Shown: one piece after another, positions 24,274 through 32,506 of the stretch
Layout of the letters: each line of letters opens with the position of its first letter
How positions within the stretch are numbered: the first letter of the stretch is position 1
Assembly: GCA_013298075.1 (NCBI GenBank)
Contig: JAAFJG010000021.1
Coordinates: 1-64,000, forward strand
Length of the DNA: 64,000 nucleotides
Reading direction: 5' to 3'
Source: Cytophagales bacterium
Lineage (GTDB): Bacteria > Bacteroidota > Bacteroidia > Cytophagales > Microscillaceae
The notes under the pieces: model-generated
The model's input: only the letters and a program-made list of their open reading frames with translations
What the model was told of the DNA's origin: nothing
The model's database searches: none
Position numbers and translations under genes: made by a program

Positions 24274-24480
24274 ATGGAACAGCATTGGATTTTATTAAGT
24301 TTAGAAAAATATTGGTCAAAACAAGCAAAATTATTAGATTTTCAAAGTTTTGTATTTCAATATGTGGAGTCGATGATTATCAAAAATCGAGAAACAGGTT
24401 TAGAATTTTGGCGTTTTGTACGCAAAAATGAAAAAGATACTTTGTTAGAAGTGTATAAAAAATGGCATTTGTTGTCGTAG
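24274..24480 (+). CDS. Small protein co-transcribed with the nuclease-methyltransferase fusion
   Basis: The product has 68 residues and is not recognised. It is rich in tryptophan, lysine and glutamate (EQHWILLSLEKYW...LEFWRFVRKNEKDTLLEVYKKWHLLS) and should be helical and soluble. Its ATG lies 8 bp after the TAA of the 743-residue fusion, so the two are almost surely one transcript. By position it could be a controller, inhibitor or subunit of the putative restriction-modification enzyme, but it has no HTH motif that I can see. It could also be unrelated. Confidence 0.65.
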   Translation: MEQHWILLSLEKYWSKQAKLLDFQSFVFQYVESMIIKNRETGLEFWRFVRKNEKDTLLEVYKKWHLLS

Positions 24481-24635
24481 AATTTTTTCAGAAACGAATA
24501 AAAATATTTTTTCAGTGTCAATGTCGAAGACTTGACAAACTGAAAAAATGATATTTTTAAGAATGTATCAATCTTAGTACACTTTCTAAAAATTTAAGAA
24601 ACACTTCATAAAGTAAGGTTTATATAACCAGACAA

Positions 24636-24673
24636 AAAAATCCATCAACCTTTTTAAAAATTGATGGATTTTT
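24636..24673 (-). terminator. Terminator of ftsH
   Basis: AAAAATCCATCAA and TTGATGGATTTTT pair perfectly around a 12-base loop. On the minus strand a T run follows. It lies 22 bp beyond the ftsH stop codon. Confidence 0.8.
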
Positions 24674-24694
24674 ACGATTATAAATACTAAAAGA

Positions 24695-26740
24695 TTAAGA
24701 TTCTTTTTGAGATAAATCAATTTGAACTTCTTTTTTTGGCTCTTCAGCAGGTTTTACGGCGGCAATAGGTTCTTTTTTTCCTTCCATAAAACTTTGATAA
24801 GAAGTAAGTTGAGCAAAAGGTCTTTTTCCTAAAATCCTTTCTAAATCATCTTGAAAAATAATTTCCTTTTCCAACAATGCTTTTGCCAATTTATCTAGTT
24901 CCTCTCTTTTTTCTTTCAATAAATCACAAGTACGATTATAAGCACTATCAATAATTTTTTTAACTTCTTCATCAATAATGCGTGCTGTTACGTCTGAATA
25001 AGGTTTTGACATTGAATATTCTGATTTTTCAGCATCATAAAAAGAAATATTACCAATTCTATCGTTCATTCCGTAAATAGTTACCATTCCGTAAGCCATT
25101 TTTGTGATGCGCTCCAAATCGCTCAAAGCACCCGTTGATATTTTGGCAAATACAATTTCTTCTGCGGCACGTCCTCCAAAACTGGTACACATATCGTCAA
25201 TTAGTTGTTCGGTACGATAAATATATTGTTCTTTGGGTAAATATTGTGCATAACCTAATGCTGCTACTCCTCTTGGTACAATACTTACTTTCACTAAAGG
25301 ATTAGCGTGTTCTAAAAACCAACTTGTAACCGCATGACCTGCTTCGTGATACGCAATAATTTCTTTTTCTTCGGGAGAGATAATTTTATTTTTCTTTTCT
25401 AGTCCACCGATTACTCTATCGACTGCATCTTGAAAATCAACCATTTCTACAGAAGATTTATTTCTTCTGGCTGCTATCAAAGCGGCTTCGTTACACACAT
25501 TGGCAATTTCAGCCCCTGCAAAACCGGGCGTTTGTGCTGCTAATTTTTTTGCTTCTACATCTTGCGATAATCGCAAAGGTTGTAAATGAACTTTAAAAAT
25601 TGCTTCACGTCCTATAATATCAGGTCTATCGATGCTAATTTGTCTATCAAAACGACCTGGTCTCATCAAGGCAGCATCTAAAATATCTGGTCTATTGGTG
25701 GCTGCCAAAATAATAACTCCTGAATCTGTGGCAAATCCGTCCATTTCTACTAACAATGAATTTAAAGTATTTTCTCTTTCGTCGTTAGCGCCTGGCATTG
25801 CGCCTCGTCCTCTGGCACGTCCTATGGCATCAATTTCATCAATAAAAATGATACAAGGTGCTTTTTCTTTTGCTTGTTTGAATAAATCTCTTACGCGTGC
25901 TGCTCCTACGCCCACAAACATTTCGACAAAATCAGAGCCAGATAAACTAAAAAATGGTACGGCTGCTTCGCCTGCTACTGCTTTGGCTAATAAAGTTTTT
26001 CCTGTTCCGGGAGGTCCTACTAATAAAGCACCTTTTGGAATTTTACCACCTAGAGTTGTAAATTTTGTAGGATTTTTCAAAAACTCTACAATTTCTTCTA
26101 TTTCTTCCTTGGCTTCATCGAGTCCTGCTACATCATTAAAAGTAATACGAATTTTATTATCCGCATCAAATAAAGCGGCTTTTGAGCGTCCTATATTAAA
26201 AATTTGTCCGCCTGGTCCTGAAGAACCTGTCATTCTTTTTATCAATATCCAAATAAAAAATAATATCAAAATAAAGCTTCCCCAATACAAAACATTATTG
26301 ACTATGTCGGCTCTATCTTCAATTTCGGTTTCGATTTGTTTTTCTTTAGGAATATCTTTTTGAGCGTTGGCTACTAATTCTTCTAATTTATCAACAGAAT
26401 TGATACGAAATTTGTAGTGAGGTCCTTCATCAGAAATACGTGTTTTTGTTGGGTCTTGATATTCTTTTTTCTTGAGTGCTTCTCTTTTTAAAGTAATTTC
26501 GACCATGTTTCTATTGACCACGATGACTTTTTTGACATCTTGATTGCTTAACATATCTGTAAATCTTTTGCGTGTTGTTTCAGTGGGTGAATTGACGCGA
26601 CTAAAATAAACTAATCCCAATACCAATAAAGCCATTCCAACAATCAACCAAAATTGATACCCGCCATTACTATTATTGTTAGTATTTTTTGGTCGGTTTT
26701 GGTTGTTATTTTGCAGATTTTTGTTTGATTGCTCACTCAT
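24695..26740 (-). CDS. ftsH: ATP-dependent zinc metalloprotease FtsH
   Basis: FtsH is a membrane-bound hexameric AAA+ protease that degrades misfolded membrane proteins and regulatory substrates. Starting at ATG 26740 (18 codons after the longest frame) gives 681 residues with an asparagine-rich N terminus. Two membrane helices follow (about 28-46 and about 148-168). The AAA domain has Walker A GPPGTGKT, Walker B IIFIDEIDAIG and the second region of homology. The peptidase domain has HEAGH and the downstream metal ligand. The C-terminal tail is long and charged. rsfS lies 57 bp upstream, a pairing common in Bacteroidota, and both are probably one transcript. Confidence 0.97.
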   Translation of the reverse strand: MSEQSNKNLQNNNQNRPKNTNNNSNGGYQFWLIVGMALLVLGLVYFSRVNSPTETTRKRFTDMLSNQDVKKVIVVNRNMVEITLKREALKKKEYQDPTKTRISDEGPHYKFRINSVDKLEELVANAQKDIPKEKQIETEIEDRADIVNNVLYWGSFILILFFIWILIKRMTGSSGPGGQIFNIGRSKAALFDADNKIRITFNDVAGLDEAKEEIEEIVEFLKNPTKFTTLGGKIPKGALLVGPPGTGKTLLAKAVAGEAAVPFFSLSGSDFVEMFVGVGAARVRDLFKQAKEKAPCIIFIDEIDAIGRARGRGAMPGANDERENTLNSLLVEMDGFATDSGVIILAATNRPDILDAALMRPGRFDRQISIDRPDIIGREAIFKVHLQPLRLSQDVEAKKLAAQTPGFAGAEIANVCNEAALIAARRNKSSVEMVDFQDAVDRVIGGLEKKNKIISPEEKEIIAYHEAGHAVTSWFLEHANPLVKVSIVPRGVAALGYAQYLPKEQYIYRTEQLIDDMCTSFGGRAAEEIVFAKISTGALSDLERITKMAYGMVTIYGMNDRIGNISFYDAEKSEYSMSKPYSDVTARIIDEEVKKIIDSAYNRTCDLLKEKREELDKLAKALLEKEIIFQDDLERILGKRPFAQLTSYQSFMEGKKEPIAAVKPAEEPKKEVQIDLSQKES

Positions 26741-26797
26741 TATTTTTGATTTTTTAATTTTTACGAAGTTATTTTTTATTATTAAAATTGACAAAAA

Positions 26798-27184
26798 TTA
26801 CGCTTGTTCGTCTTTCACTACTGTAATTTTTGCATCACCCCAAAGTTCTTCGATAGCATAATATTCTCTTTTTTCTTGTTTGAAAATATGTACCACAACA
26901 TTAATATAATCCAATAAAATCCATTCTTTATTTGTTTTTCCTTCTTTATGACGTGGATTTTCGCTGGTTTCTATATACACAGTATCCTCCACAGAGTCCG
27001 CAATTGCATCCACTTGTGGGGCAGATGTTCCTGAGCAGATGACGAAGAAATCAGCCATGGCTTGTGGGATTTTACGCAAGTCCATAATTTTTATGTCTTG
27101 TGCTTTTTTATCCAACATTCCCTTTGCGACCGATTTTGCTAATTGTTGCCCGCTGGCAATAGCTTCTTTTTTAATTACTTTCAT
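26798..27184 (-). CDS. rsfS: Ribosome silencing factor RsfS
   Basis: RsfS binds ribosomal protein L14 on the large subunit and blocks joining of the small subunit when nutrients run short. The 128-residue protein fits the family length. The conserved motifs are DLRKIPQAMADFFVICSGTS (about 35-54) and the KEGKTNKEWILLDY...VVHIF block (about 80-100), where YINVVVHIF corresponds to the family's F/YVVHVF. The gene precedes ftsH by 57 bp in the same direction. No separate promoter was recognised between them. Confidence 0.95.
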   Translation of the reverse strand: MKVIKKEAIASGQQLAKSVAKGMLDKKAQDIKIMDLRKIPQAMADFFVICSGTSAPQVDAIADSVEDTVYIETSENPRHKEGKTNKEWILLDYINVVVHIFKQEKREYYAIEELWGDAKITVVKDEQA

Positions 27185-27401
27185 TCAACTTTTTTCTAAT
27201 TAATTCACTATTTTTTGATGTGAATTATGATAATTTTTATTTTTTATTTGTGAATTTTTTTTTATTTTCAAGCATTACAACTTTTAACTCGTAAATATAA
27301 GTATTTTTTTTATAAAAAAGTTTACGAAATGCAAAATAAATATTTTTTATCTCTAAAAAACACTTGTTTTGGGTTATTTTGATACTTTTTATAAACAATT
27401 A

Positions 27402-27439
27402 GCAGGTGCTTACTATAAAAAATTATGGTAAGCACCTGC
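27402..27439 (-). terminator. Strong hairpin, probable terminator
   Basis: GCAGGTGCTTAC pairs perfectly with GTAAGCACCTGC around a 14-base loop, 24 bp after the stop of the minus-strand gene 27463-27915. The following minus-strand bases are A+T-rich but not a pure T run. Confidence 0.65.
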
Positions 27440-27462
27440 AAAAAATAATTTAGCAATAATAT

Positions 27463-27915
27463 TTATTCAATAGTTTTGAATTCAATTTTGTCTAATTTTT
27501 GTTGTAACTTTTCGTCTATTTCGGCAGTACTTACTTTTGACATAGATAATTGCCCTGTTTGTTGATATATTTGTTTCAAAACATCTTTTACGTTGCTATT
27601 GTCTTTTTGAATTGCATACGCATTTTCAAAATAAGGCAATGCTTTTTGTAAATAAGAGGCTTTGGTTTTATCATAAGGTTTGCCTTCTGACATATAACTA
27701 ACGACTTTCATTTTGTTTGTTTCTTCTTGTGGAGCCAATGCCATATTATAATAATAAGCACCTACTACAAAATTAGCAGCAAAATCTTTAGGGTCTTCTT
27801 TCAAACGTTCTTCTTGTTGTTTTTTATCAGTTTCTGTAATTTCCTGTGCTTTTGCAATGAAATTAAATGATAAAAACAAAACTAATCCAAAAAATATTTG
27901 TGATAATACTTTCAT
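27463..27915 (-). CDS. Secreted TPR-like protein of unknown function
   Basis: The 150-residue protein has a signal peptide (about 1-23, ending AKAQ). The mature part is helical with TPR-like pairs (FAANFVVGAYYYN, YLQKALPYFENAYAIQKDN). TPR repeats bind other proteins. There is no catalytic motif. A -7 element TACCTTTG stands 44 bp upstream of the start and a hairpin follows the stop, so it is a single-gene transcript. Probably periplasmic. Confidence 0.75.
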   Translation of the reverse strand: MKVLSQIFFGLVLFLSFNFIAKAQEITETDKKQQEERLKEDPKDFAANFVVGAYYYNMALAPQEETNKMKVVSYMSEGKPYDKTKASYLQKALPYFENAYAIQKDNSNVKDVLKQIYQQTGQLSMSKVSTAEIDEKLQQKLDKIEFKTIE

Positions 27916-27958
27916 AATAATTTGAGTGTTTTTTAATAGTATATTACTTTCTATGTTG

Positions 27959-27966
27959 CAAAGGTA
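27959..27966 (-). promoter_or_regulatory. Probable -7 element (TACCTTTG) of the 150-residue TPR-like gene
   Basis: TACCTTTG on the minus strand fits TAnnTTTG, 44 bp before the ATG at 27915. The -33 region is only T-rich. Confidence 0.5.
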
Positions 27967-28013
27967 AGTAATATTTTTGAAAAAAATGTAAAAAGAATAC
28001 TTTTTTTATAGAT

Positions 28014-28874
28014 TTATTCCCAATTTCCTTTATCGGTCGTTTCCTCGCGTGAGCCTATGCGTAAAGGTTCTTTTTCTAATTTTTCGATACGTCTTTTATT
28101 CAAGTTAATTAATTTACTCAAATCAGTCCATTTATCTTTAGTTTCTCTAAAATCTTTCATTTTAGATAAGCCAACTTGTGCCAAACTATCCACAGTTTCT
28201 TTTGATTGAGAACCGCCTCCGATTCTTTTCCTTTCTGTATCCAACATAGTATCCATTTTATCTTGGAATACTTTTGCTTGGGTTTCCAACTTCTCTTTTC
28301 TTTGTGTAAACTCACCAATCAAATTATTTACGTTAAGAGGTTCTCCTTTATCATTAAAAAATGCGCCTCTTACTTCATCTACAGGATATAAATCTTTAAT
28401 TTCGAATACTTGTACGATAAATTTGGGACCATCTTCTTTGCCCATATTTTTTTCTCCCGCAAATATTCCGAATTTTTTATCTTTTGACATATTTGGAATA
28501 GTGGCTATATCATCCGCAGGATATTCAGGATATTTTTTCATAATGTTATCAGCCACAGAAATCATACCGATTGTATCGATGACAGTCTTATATTGTCCTT
28601 CTTTTTCAGTTTTTACGTCTTTTCGGACTATGTTTGGAATTTGTCCTGTTTTTGCAAATTCAATCAAATCTTCCCATTTACTCGCAAATTTTCCGTATTT
28701 TCCTAAATATGCTTTTTGCAAAACACGCAAAAACTTCAGTTTTTTTGTAACATCATTGTATTGTTTGAGGGTTCGATTTTGCATATCAATCGGACCTTTC
28801 ACGCTCATAATGAGGAACCAAGCCAATATAAGAATTATTGGGATAGTAATAAGAGTAGCTATTTTTGTTTTCAT
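28014..28874 (-). CDS. Membrane-anchored protein of unknown function
   Basis: The 286-residue protein starts with an uncleaved-looking hydrophobic helix (about 6-24, IATLITIPIILILAWFLIM), so it is probably anchored in the inner membrane with the rest in the periplasm. The pattern FLRVLQKAYLGKYGKFASKWEDLIEFAKTG (about 48-77) resembles type II-like pilin or secretion minor components that act early in the mature chain, but that similarity is weak. The C-terminal third (about 190-280) is a charged coiled coil. The product is not recognised; it looks conserved in composition and has no catalytic motif. Confidence 0.7.
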   Translation of the reverse strand: MKTKIATLITIPIILILAWFLIMSVKGPIDMQNRTLKQYNDVTKKLKFLRVLQKAYLGKYGKFASKWEDLIEFAKTGQIPNIVRKDVKTEKEGQYKTVIDTIGMISVADNIMKKYPEYPADDIATIPNMSKDKKFGIFAGEKNMGKEDGPKFIVQVFEIKDLYPVDEVRGAFFNDKGEPLNVNNLIGEFTQRKEKLETQAKVFQDKMDTMLDTERKRIGGGSQSKETVDSLAQVGLSKMKDFRETKDKWTDLSKLINLNKRRIEKLEKEPLRIGSREETTDKGNWE

Positions 28875-28970
28875 CTGAAAATAAATATTTTTTTGTGCAA
28901 TGATAATGATTTTTTTGAAAAAAAAATAATTTTTTAATTTTTTTTTAACTTTTTTCTTGTTTTTTTATTT

Positions 28971-29504
28971 TTAACCACTATTTGAACTCGTAAATTCTAC
29001 TTTTTTTGAAATAATATCAATGATATTTTCTATTTCAAAAAATTTATCTATTCCATTCAAATTATTTCTCAACTTAAAATGTTTTGCTAAATCAGGAATA
29101 TTTTGTATTTCTTCAATATCCAAAAAAATTACTTCTTTTATCATTTGTTTGTCAATTTCTATTTCGGGGTCAATGCCTTTGATTAAATTGCCATTTATTT
29201 TCTCGACCAAAAAACAAATTTCAATCGAATGTAAAGGTAAATCTATGTATTCGTGGACAAAAATTAGTTCTTTGACAATTACTTCCAAACCTGTTTCCTC
29301 CAAAAATTCTCTTTGGATAGCATTTTCGATATTTTCTCCAAAACTAACTCCTCCGCCCGGAAAACTCCACAAATAACCTAACTGACCTAATTGATTGTGT
29401 TTTATCAATAAGATTTTATTATTTTCGATACAAATTCCAGTGGCACGCAGGCGTAATTGATTGCCAAATTTTGCTTTTACTTCTTGTGAAGATATTTCTG
29501 ACAT
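28971..29504 (-). CDS. Nudix hydrolase
   Basis: The 177-residue protein contains a full Nudix box, G-x5-E-x7-REFLEETGL (about 50-72), including the metal-binding glutamates. Nudix enzymes split nucleoside diphosphates linked to another group, often as housecleaning for damaged nucleotides. The surrounding sequence (RATGICIENNKILLIKHNQLG, then WSFPGGGVSFGE) is typical of the ADP-ribose/NTP class; substrate is not predictable. It lies 20 bp upstream of nothing it obviously cooperates with, and precedes a secreted unknown in the opposite sense of reading order (both minus). Confidence 0.92.
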   Translation of the reverse strand: MSEISSQEVKAKFGNQLRLRATGICIENNKILLIKHNQLGQLGYLWSFPGGGVSFGENIENAIQREFLEETGLEVIVKELIFVHEYIDLPLHSIEICFLVEKINGNLIKGIDPEIEIDKQMIKEVIFLDIEEIQNIPDLAKHFKLRNNLNGIDKFFEIENIIDIISKKVEFTSSNSG

Positions 29505-29524
29505 TATAAATTTTATTTTTTTTG

Positions 29525-31117
29525 CTATTTATTTTTCTTTTTTTTACGTTCTTTTTCGGTTAATGGCAAAGATTGGTACGTAAATTTTTGTAGTTGAAAC
29601 ATTGTTTTTTTGCCTTGTGCAGTGTTTACATCAATTTCATTTATCAAAATAAAATTTTGTTTATACCAAGTTTTTAGTTTTATATCGCTATGATTTGAAA
29701 TATTATATTTACTTTTGAACAAATCAGTAAATTTTTGTTCTGTTTCTTCTTTGATAGTTCTTCTTTTATGAATCAATTTAGAAAATACTTTTTCGTTGTG
29801 CGTATAAGCCAAAATCAAGCTATCACCATATTCGCCCAAACATACATTTTCTTCCAAATTTTTGAGGTTCAATTCATCTAAACGCATTGTATTATCCCAA
29901 CTATATTCGCCTTTTTTGTTCCATACGCATAATGTTGCGTGTGAATATAGATATTGAATAGTATTGATAGTCGGATTTTGCCAACGCGGATAAGGATTAT
30001 AAAAAATAGGATTCATTGGTCTAAAATTATTATTGATAGAATTATTGTTGTTGTTATTATTTTGATAATAATTTTCCATCACAAAAATAATCTGGTCTCC
30101 AAATTCGTATAAATTTGGGTGTGCATACATTTTTTTGGTAATATTTTTTTCCTTTCTTTCTTTCCTTATTTTTTCTCTTTTTTCTTCTAATTTAGTTGCT
30201 CTTTTGTCAGAATAATGTCTATAAATATTAAAAAAATCAAAGAAAGGTTTATATAAAGAACGTTTTTGAGTTTGATTATCGATATGAATAGAAAAAGTAC
30301 CTGTCAAATCATTCGAACAATCCAAAGAATATCCACCAAAAATAAAATAAGAAGTCGCCGAAATAGGATACAAACGCCAATTTTTAAATGTTTTTTTATA
30401 TTCTTCTCTTTCGGGTGCTTTGATATTGAGCCTTTTTTGTTCGCCAATCAAAGCAGAATAAGGTTTTAATGAAAAATCACACACGCGAGTTCTATCATCT
30501 GAGAGTCCAAAAATCATTTGTTGGCTCAATGGATTGGGCAAAAAATTATTTAATTCGTCATCTTTATCAAAAAAATTGGGCAATATTTTTTGTGTTTTGC
30601 TGATAAAATTAAAACCAATACCGACTTCGCTTTCGTTTGCTTCTCCTAACAAATATAATTCATCACCAATGGCTTTAAAAGTATTGACCGAAAAACGATT
30701 GGGCAACGTAATTTCAAAAATTTCAGACGTAAAATTAGGAATATTAAACCTAAAAACGACTACTTTTTTTTCGTTTTCAGGACGACTTATCAAATATAAA
30801 TATTGTTTTCCATCTAAATAAATTTGATGTTTTTCTGAAAAATGAAAAGGCAAACCTGTTGTATGCGTATTTTTTACGACTAAATTTGTATCTAATTTTT
30901 CAAAAATAAATTGTTTTTGTTTCGAATATTGACCACTTTCTACAATTTTATACACCAAAAGTCCTTCTTCTCCCAAAGATAAAACTTCAAATTCATCAGG
31001 ATGATAATCGTTCAAAGTATATTCATAATGGTCAGTTAGGACAAATTGAGCGTATAAATTGCTTGAAAAATGACATAAAAAAATCAATACAAATAAAAAA
31101 AATAAATTGGTTTTCAT
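29525..31117 (-). CDS. Secreted protein of unknown function (530 residues)
   Basis: A signal peptide (about 1-24, ending LYAQ) is clear. The mature protein is rich in aromatic beta-strand-like stretches such as GEEGLLVYKIVE and IGDELYLLGEANE, suggesting a beta-propeller or other beta fold. It contains an asparagine run (about 355-365) and ends in a basic tail KERKKKKNK. No catalytic motif or sorting domain is seen. The family is not recognised. The start codon of the Nudix gene lies 21 bp after its stop, so the two form an operon with this gene first. Its promoter interlocks with that of the NosL-like gene. Confidence 0.75.
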   Translation of the reverse strand: MKTNLFFLFVLIFLCHFSSNLYAQFVLTDHYEYTLNDYHPDEFEVLSLGEEGLLVYKIVESGQYSKQKQFIFEKLDTNLVVKNTHTTGLPFHFSEKHQIYLDGKQYLYLISRPENEKKVVVFRFNIPNFTSEIFEITLPNRFSVNTFKAIGDELYLLGEANESEVGIGFNFISKTQKILPNFFDKDDELNNFLPNPLSQQMIFGLSDDRTRVCDFSLKPYSALIGEQKRLNIKAPEREEYKKTFKNWRLYPISATSYFIFGGYSLDCSNDLTGTFSIHIDNQTQKRSLYKPFFDFFNIYRHYSDKRATKLEEKREKIRKERKEKNITKKMYAHPNLYEFGDQIIFVMENYYQNNNNNNNSINNNFRPMNPIFYNPYPRWQNPTINTIQYLYSHATLCVWNKKGEYSWDNTMRLDELNLKNLEENVCLGEYGDSLILAYTHNEKVFSKLIHKRRTIKEETEQKFTDLFKSKYNISNHSDIKLKTWYKQNFILINEIDVNTAQGKKTMFQLQKFTYQSLPLTEKERKKKKNK

Positions 31118-31164
31118 AATAATTAAAGCAAAAAAATTAGTTTTTGAATATGTTTTTTAATTGA

Positions 31165-31196
31165 TTTGGAAATATCAATTAAATGTTCTACATTTG
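31165..31196 (+). promoter_or_regulatory. Promoter of the NosL-like lipoprotein gene
   Basis: TTTG (31165-31168), 20-bp spacer, TACATTTG (31189-31196). The -7 element directly abuts that of the opposite promoter (31197-31204). The ATG is about 140 bases past the expected start, leaving a long leader. Confidence 0.7.
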
Positions 31197-31204
31197 CAAA
31201 GATA
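31197..31204 (-). promoter_or_regulatory. -7 element (TATCTTTG) of the 530-residue secreted protein gene
   Basis: TATCTTTG on the minus strand fits TAnnTTTG. It touches the plus-strand -7 element, so the two polymerase sites overlap fully and point through each other. Confidence 0.6.
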
Positions 31205-31342
31205 AATATATTAAAATAAAAATACTAAATTTTGTGTTTTTTTATTCTAATTTATACTCAAAAATAACTCTAAAAAATATCATTCAAAACTATTTTAGGT
31301 ATATTTATCAGTATTTCAACATAAAAATAAATATCAAAAAAA

Positions 31343-31885
31343 ATGAAAATAATAGTAATTTTATTGGCGATTTTGCTTTTTTCTTGTGAAAATAGCATCA
31401 AAAAAGAAGATAAAAAACAAGCAAAAACTGACGAAAAACACGAAGGACACAACCACGAAGGGCATAATCACGAGGGACATAATCACGCAAAAGACAATAC
31501 AGAATGTAAAAATTGTGGTATGCCAACAACAGAATTTCCAAAATCAAGCGTAAAAGCAACCAAAGAAAACAATAAAATCGTGTTTTTTTGCTCGCCTCGT
31601 TGTTATTTGGAAGCAGGTTTGACAGAAAAAGGCGGACAAGAATTAAAAACTTTTGAAAAGGTAGAAATAAGAAATTATTTATATCCTGAAATGAGAATTG
31701 CCTTTGCAGAAGTTTTTTGGGTAATTGAAAGTGGCGAAAAAGGTCCGATGGGTTATGATTTGGTCGCATTCGCAGAAAAAAACAATGCGGAAAAATTTAT
31801 CCAAAAAATGAAAAAAGGAAGAGTTATCACAAGTGATGAACTAAATCCTGATTTGGTAAAAAAATTGTTGGCTTGGAAAAATTAG
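31343..31885 (+). CDS. NosL-like lipoprotein with histidine-rich repeats, probable copper handling
   Basis: The 180-residue protein has a lipoprotein signal (LLFSCEN, lipid-modified C15) and a histidine-rich repeat: EGHNH three times (about 34-48). The NosL-like core follows, C-x2-CGM (about 55-59, ECKNCGMP) and later FFCSPRCYLEAG (about 81-92). NosL proteins bring copper(I) to periplasmic oxidases such as nitrous oxide reductase. The histidine repeat suggests extra copper, nickel or zinc binding. No nosZ or other denitrification gene is nearby, so its target may be another cuproenzyme. Anchoring is in a membrane facing the periplasm. Confidence 0.85.
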   Translation: MKIIVILLAILLFSCENSIKKEDKKQAKTDEKHEGHNHEGHNHEGHNHAKDNTECKNCGMPTTEFPKSSVKATKENNKIVFFCSPRCYLEAGLTEKGGQELKTFEKVEIRNYLYPEMRIAFAEVFWVIESGEKGPMGYDLVAFAEKNNAEKFIQKMKKGRVITSDELNPDLVKKLLAWKN

Positions 31886-31901
31886 GCTTTTTAAATAATA
31901 A

Positions 31902-31984
31902 AGATTTTAGCACGCGGATAACGCGGATTTAACGGATTAAAACGGATTTTTTTTATCATTTTTTTGTTTTCCATTTTAATCCTT
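31902..31984. repeat. Family C dispersed repeat, copy 2
   Basis: Related to 12003-12125 and 59981-60092: GATTTTAGCACGCGGATAAC is followed by GGATTTAACGGATTAAAACGG and a T run. Confidence 0.75.
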
Positions 31985-32007
31985 GGTCTGTGGCACACAG
32001 ACCAAGG
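31981..32007. other. Perfect 12-bp G+C-rich hairpin
   Basis: CCTTGGTCTGTG and CACAGACCAAGG pair perfectly around GCA. It adjoins a family C repeat but the other copies lack it. Neither side has a T run, so it is not a standard terminator. It could be a processing or protein-binding site. Confidence 0.7.
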
Positions 32008-32027
32008 AGAAAATAACTATTGAAATC

Positions 32028-32228
32028 CTATATTATACCTCTCTTTTTAAGATACTGCATAGAAAACCAACCAATTGTTGATGTTGAAATGGCAGAAAGT
32101 CCACTTAACCATAACGGATAGTTTTTTTGTGTTCCCCACGTAACTTGAAACCACCAAAATGCTATAGATAAAGCTATGAATAATATTATCTTTATGTTTT
32201 TTATGTTTTTTAATTTATCTAAAAGCAT
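32028..32228 (-). CDS. Small two-helix membrane protein (66 residues)
   Basis: Two membrane helices (about 13-29 and about 40-58) are joined by a short polar loop, with basic ends. Function unknown. Its pattern, W-W, then P-x-W-x-x-G-L-x-A and Y-x-L-K-K near the C terminus, matches that of the 67-residue protein at 56156-56359, so they look like paralogues. That second copy is translationally coupled to another gene, which supports both being real. Confidence 0.6.
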   Translation of the reverse strand: MLLDKLKNIKNIKIILFIALSIAFWWFQVTWGTQKNYPLWLSGLSAISTSTIGWFSMQYLKKRGII

Positions 32229-32250
32229 ATTGAAATGAATTTAAGTTTTC

Positions 32251-32490
32251 TATTATTAACTTATTTGGGTAAATTTTGTTTTATTTTTTTATATAAAAAA
32301 ATCGAAATTCTGATATATTATTATATCCCCCCAGATAAATCTGGAGGCAATTCAGATAAATCTGGAGGCAATTCAGATAAATCTGGAGGCAATTCAGATA
32401 AATCTGGAGGCAATTCAGATAAATCTGGAGGCAATTCAAAATATATTTCAAAAAAAAAAATTTTTTCGTACAAATTTTTTAATAACCTTT
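32251..32490. repeat. Family A repeat with five 21-bp tandem units
   Basis: Five exact units of CAGATAAATCTGGAGGCAATT occupy 32332-32436. The left flank (ACTTATTTGGGTAAATTTTG) and the right flank match the copy at 57671-57868, which has three units. Read in one frame the units encode a DKSGGNS heptapeptide, but the surrounding open frame (32235-32498) is not believed to be a gene. Confidence 0.9.
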
Positions 32491-32506
32491 TTTTTTGATA
32501 TTTTAA

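Noticed and set aside
32332-32436. Possible CRISPR array
   Set aside because: The units are tandem with no spacers, and no cas gene is near.
32235-32498. 87-codon open frame with five DKSGGNS units
   Set aside because: Formed by the 21-bp array and its flank. The similar frame at 57657-58013 differs after the array, as expected for non-coding repeat DNA. Kept only as a finding on the repeat.
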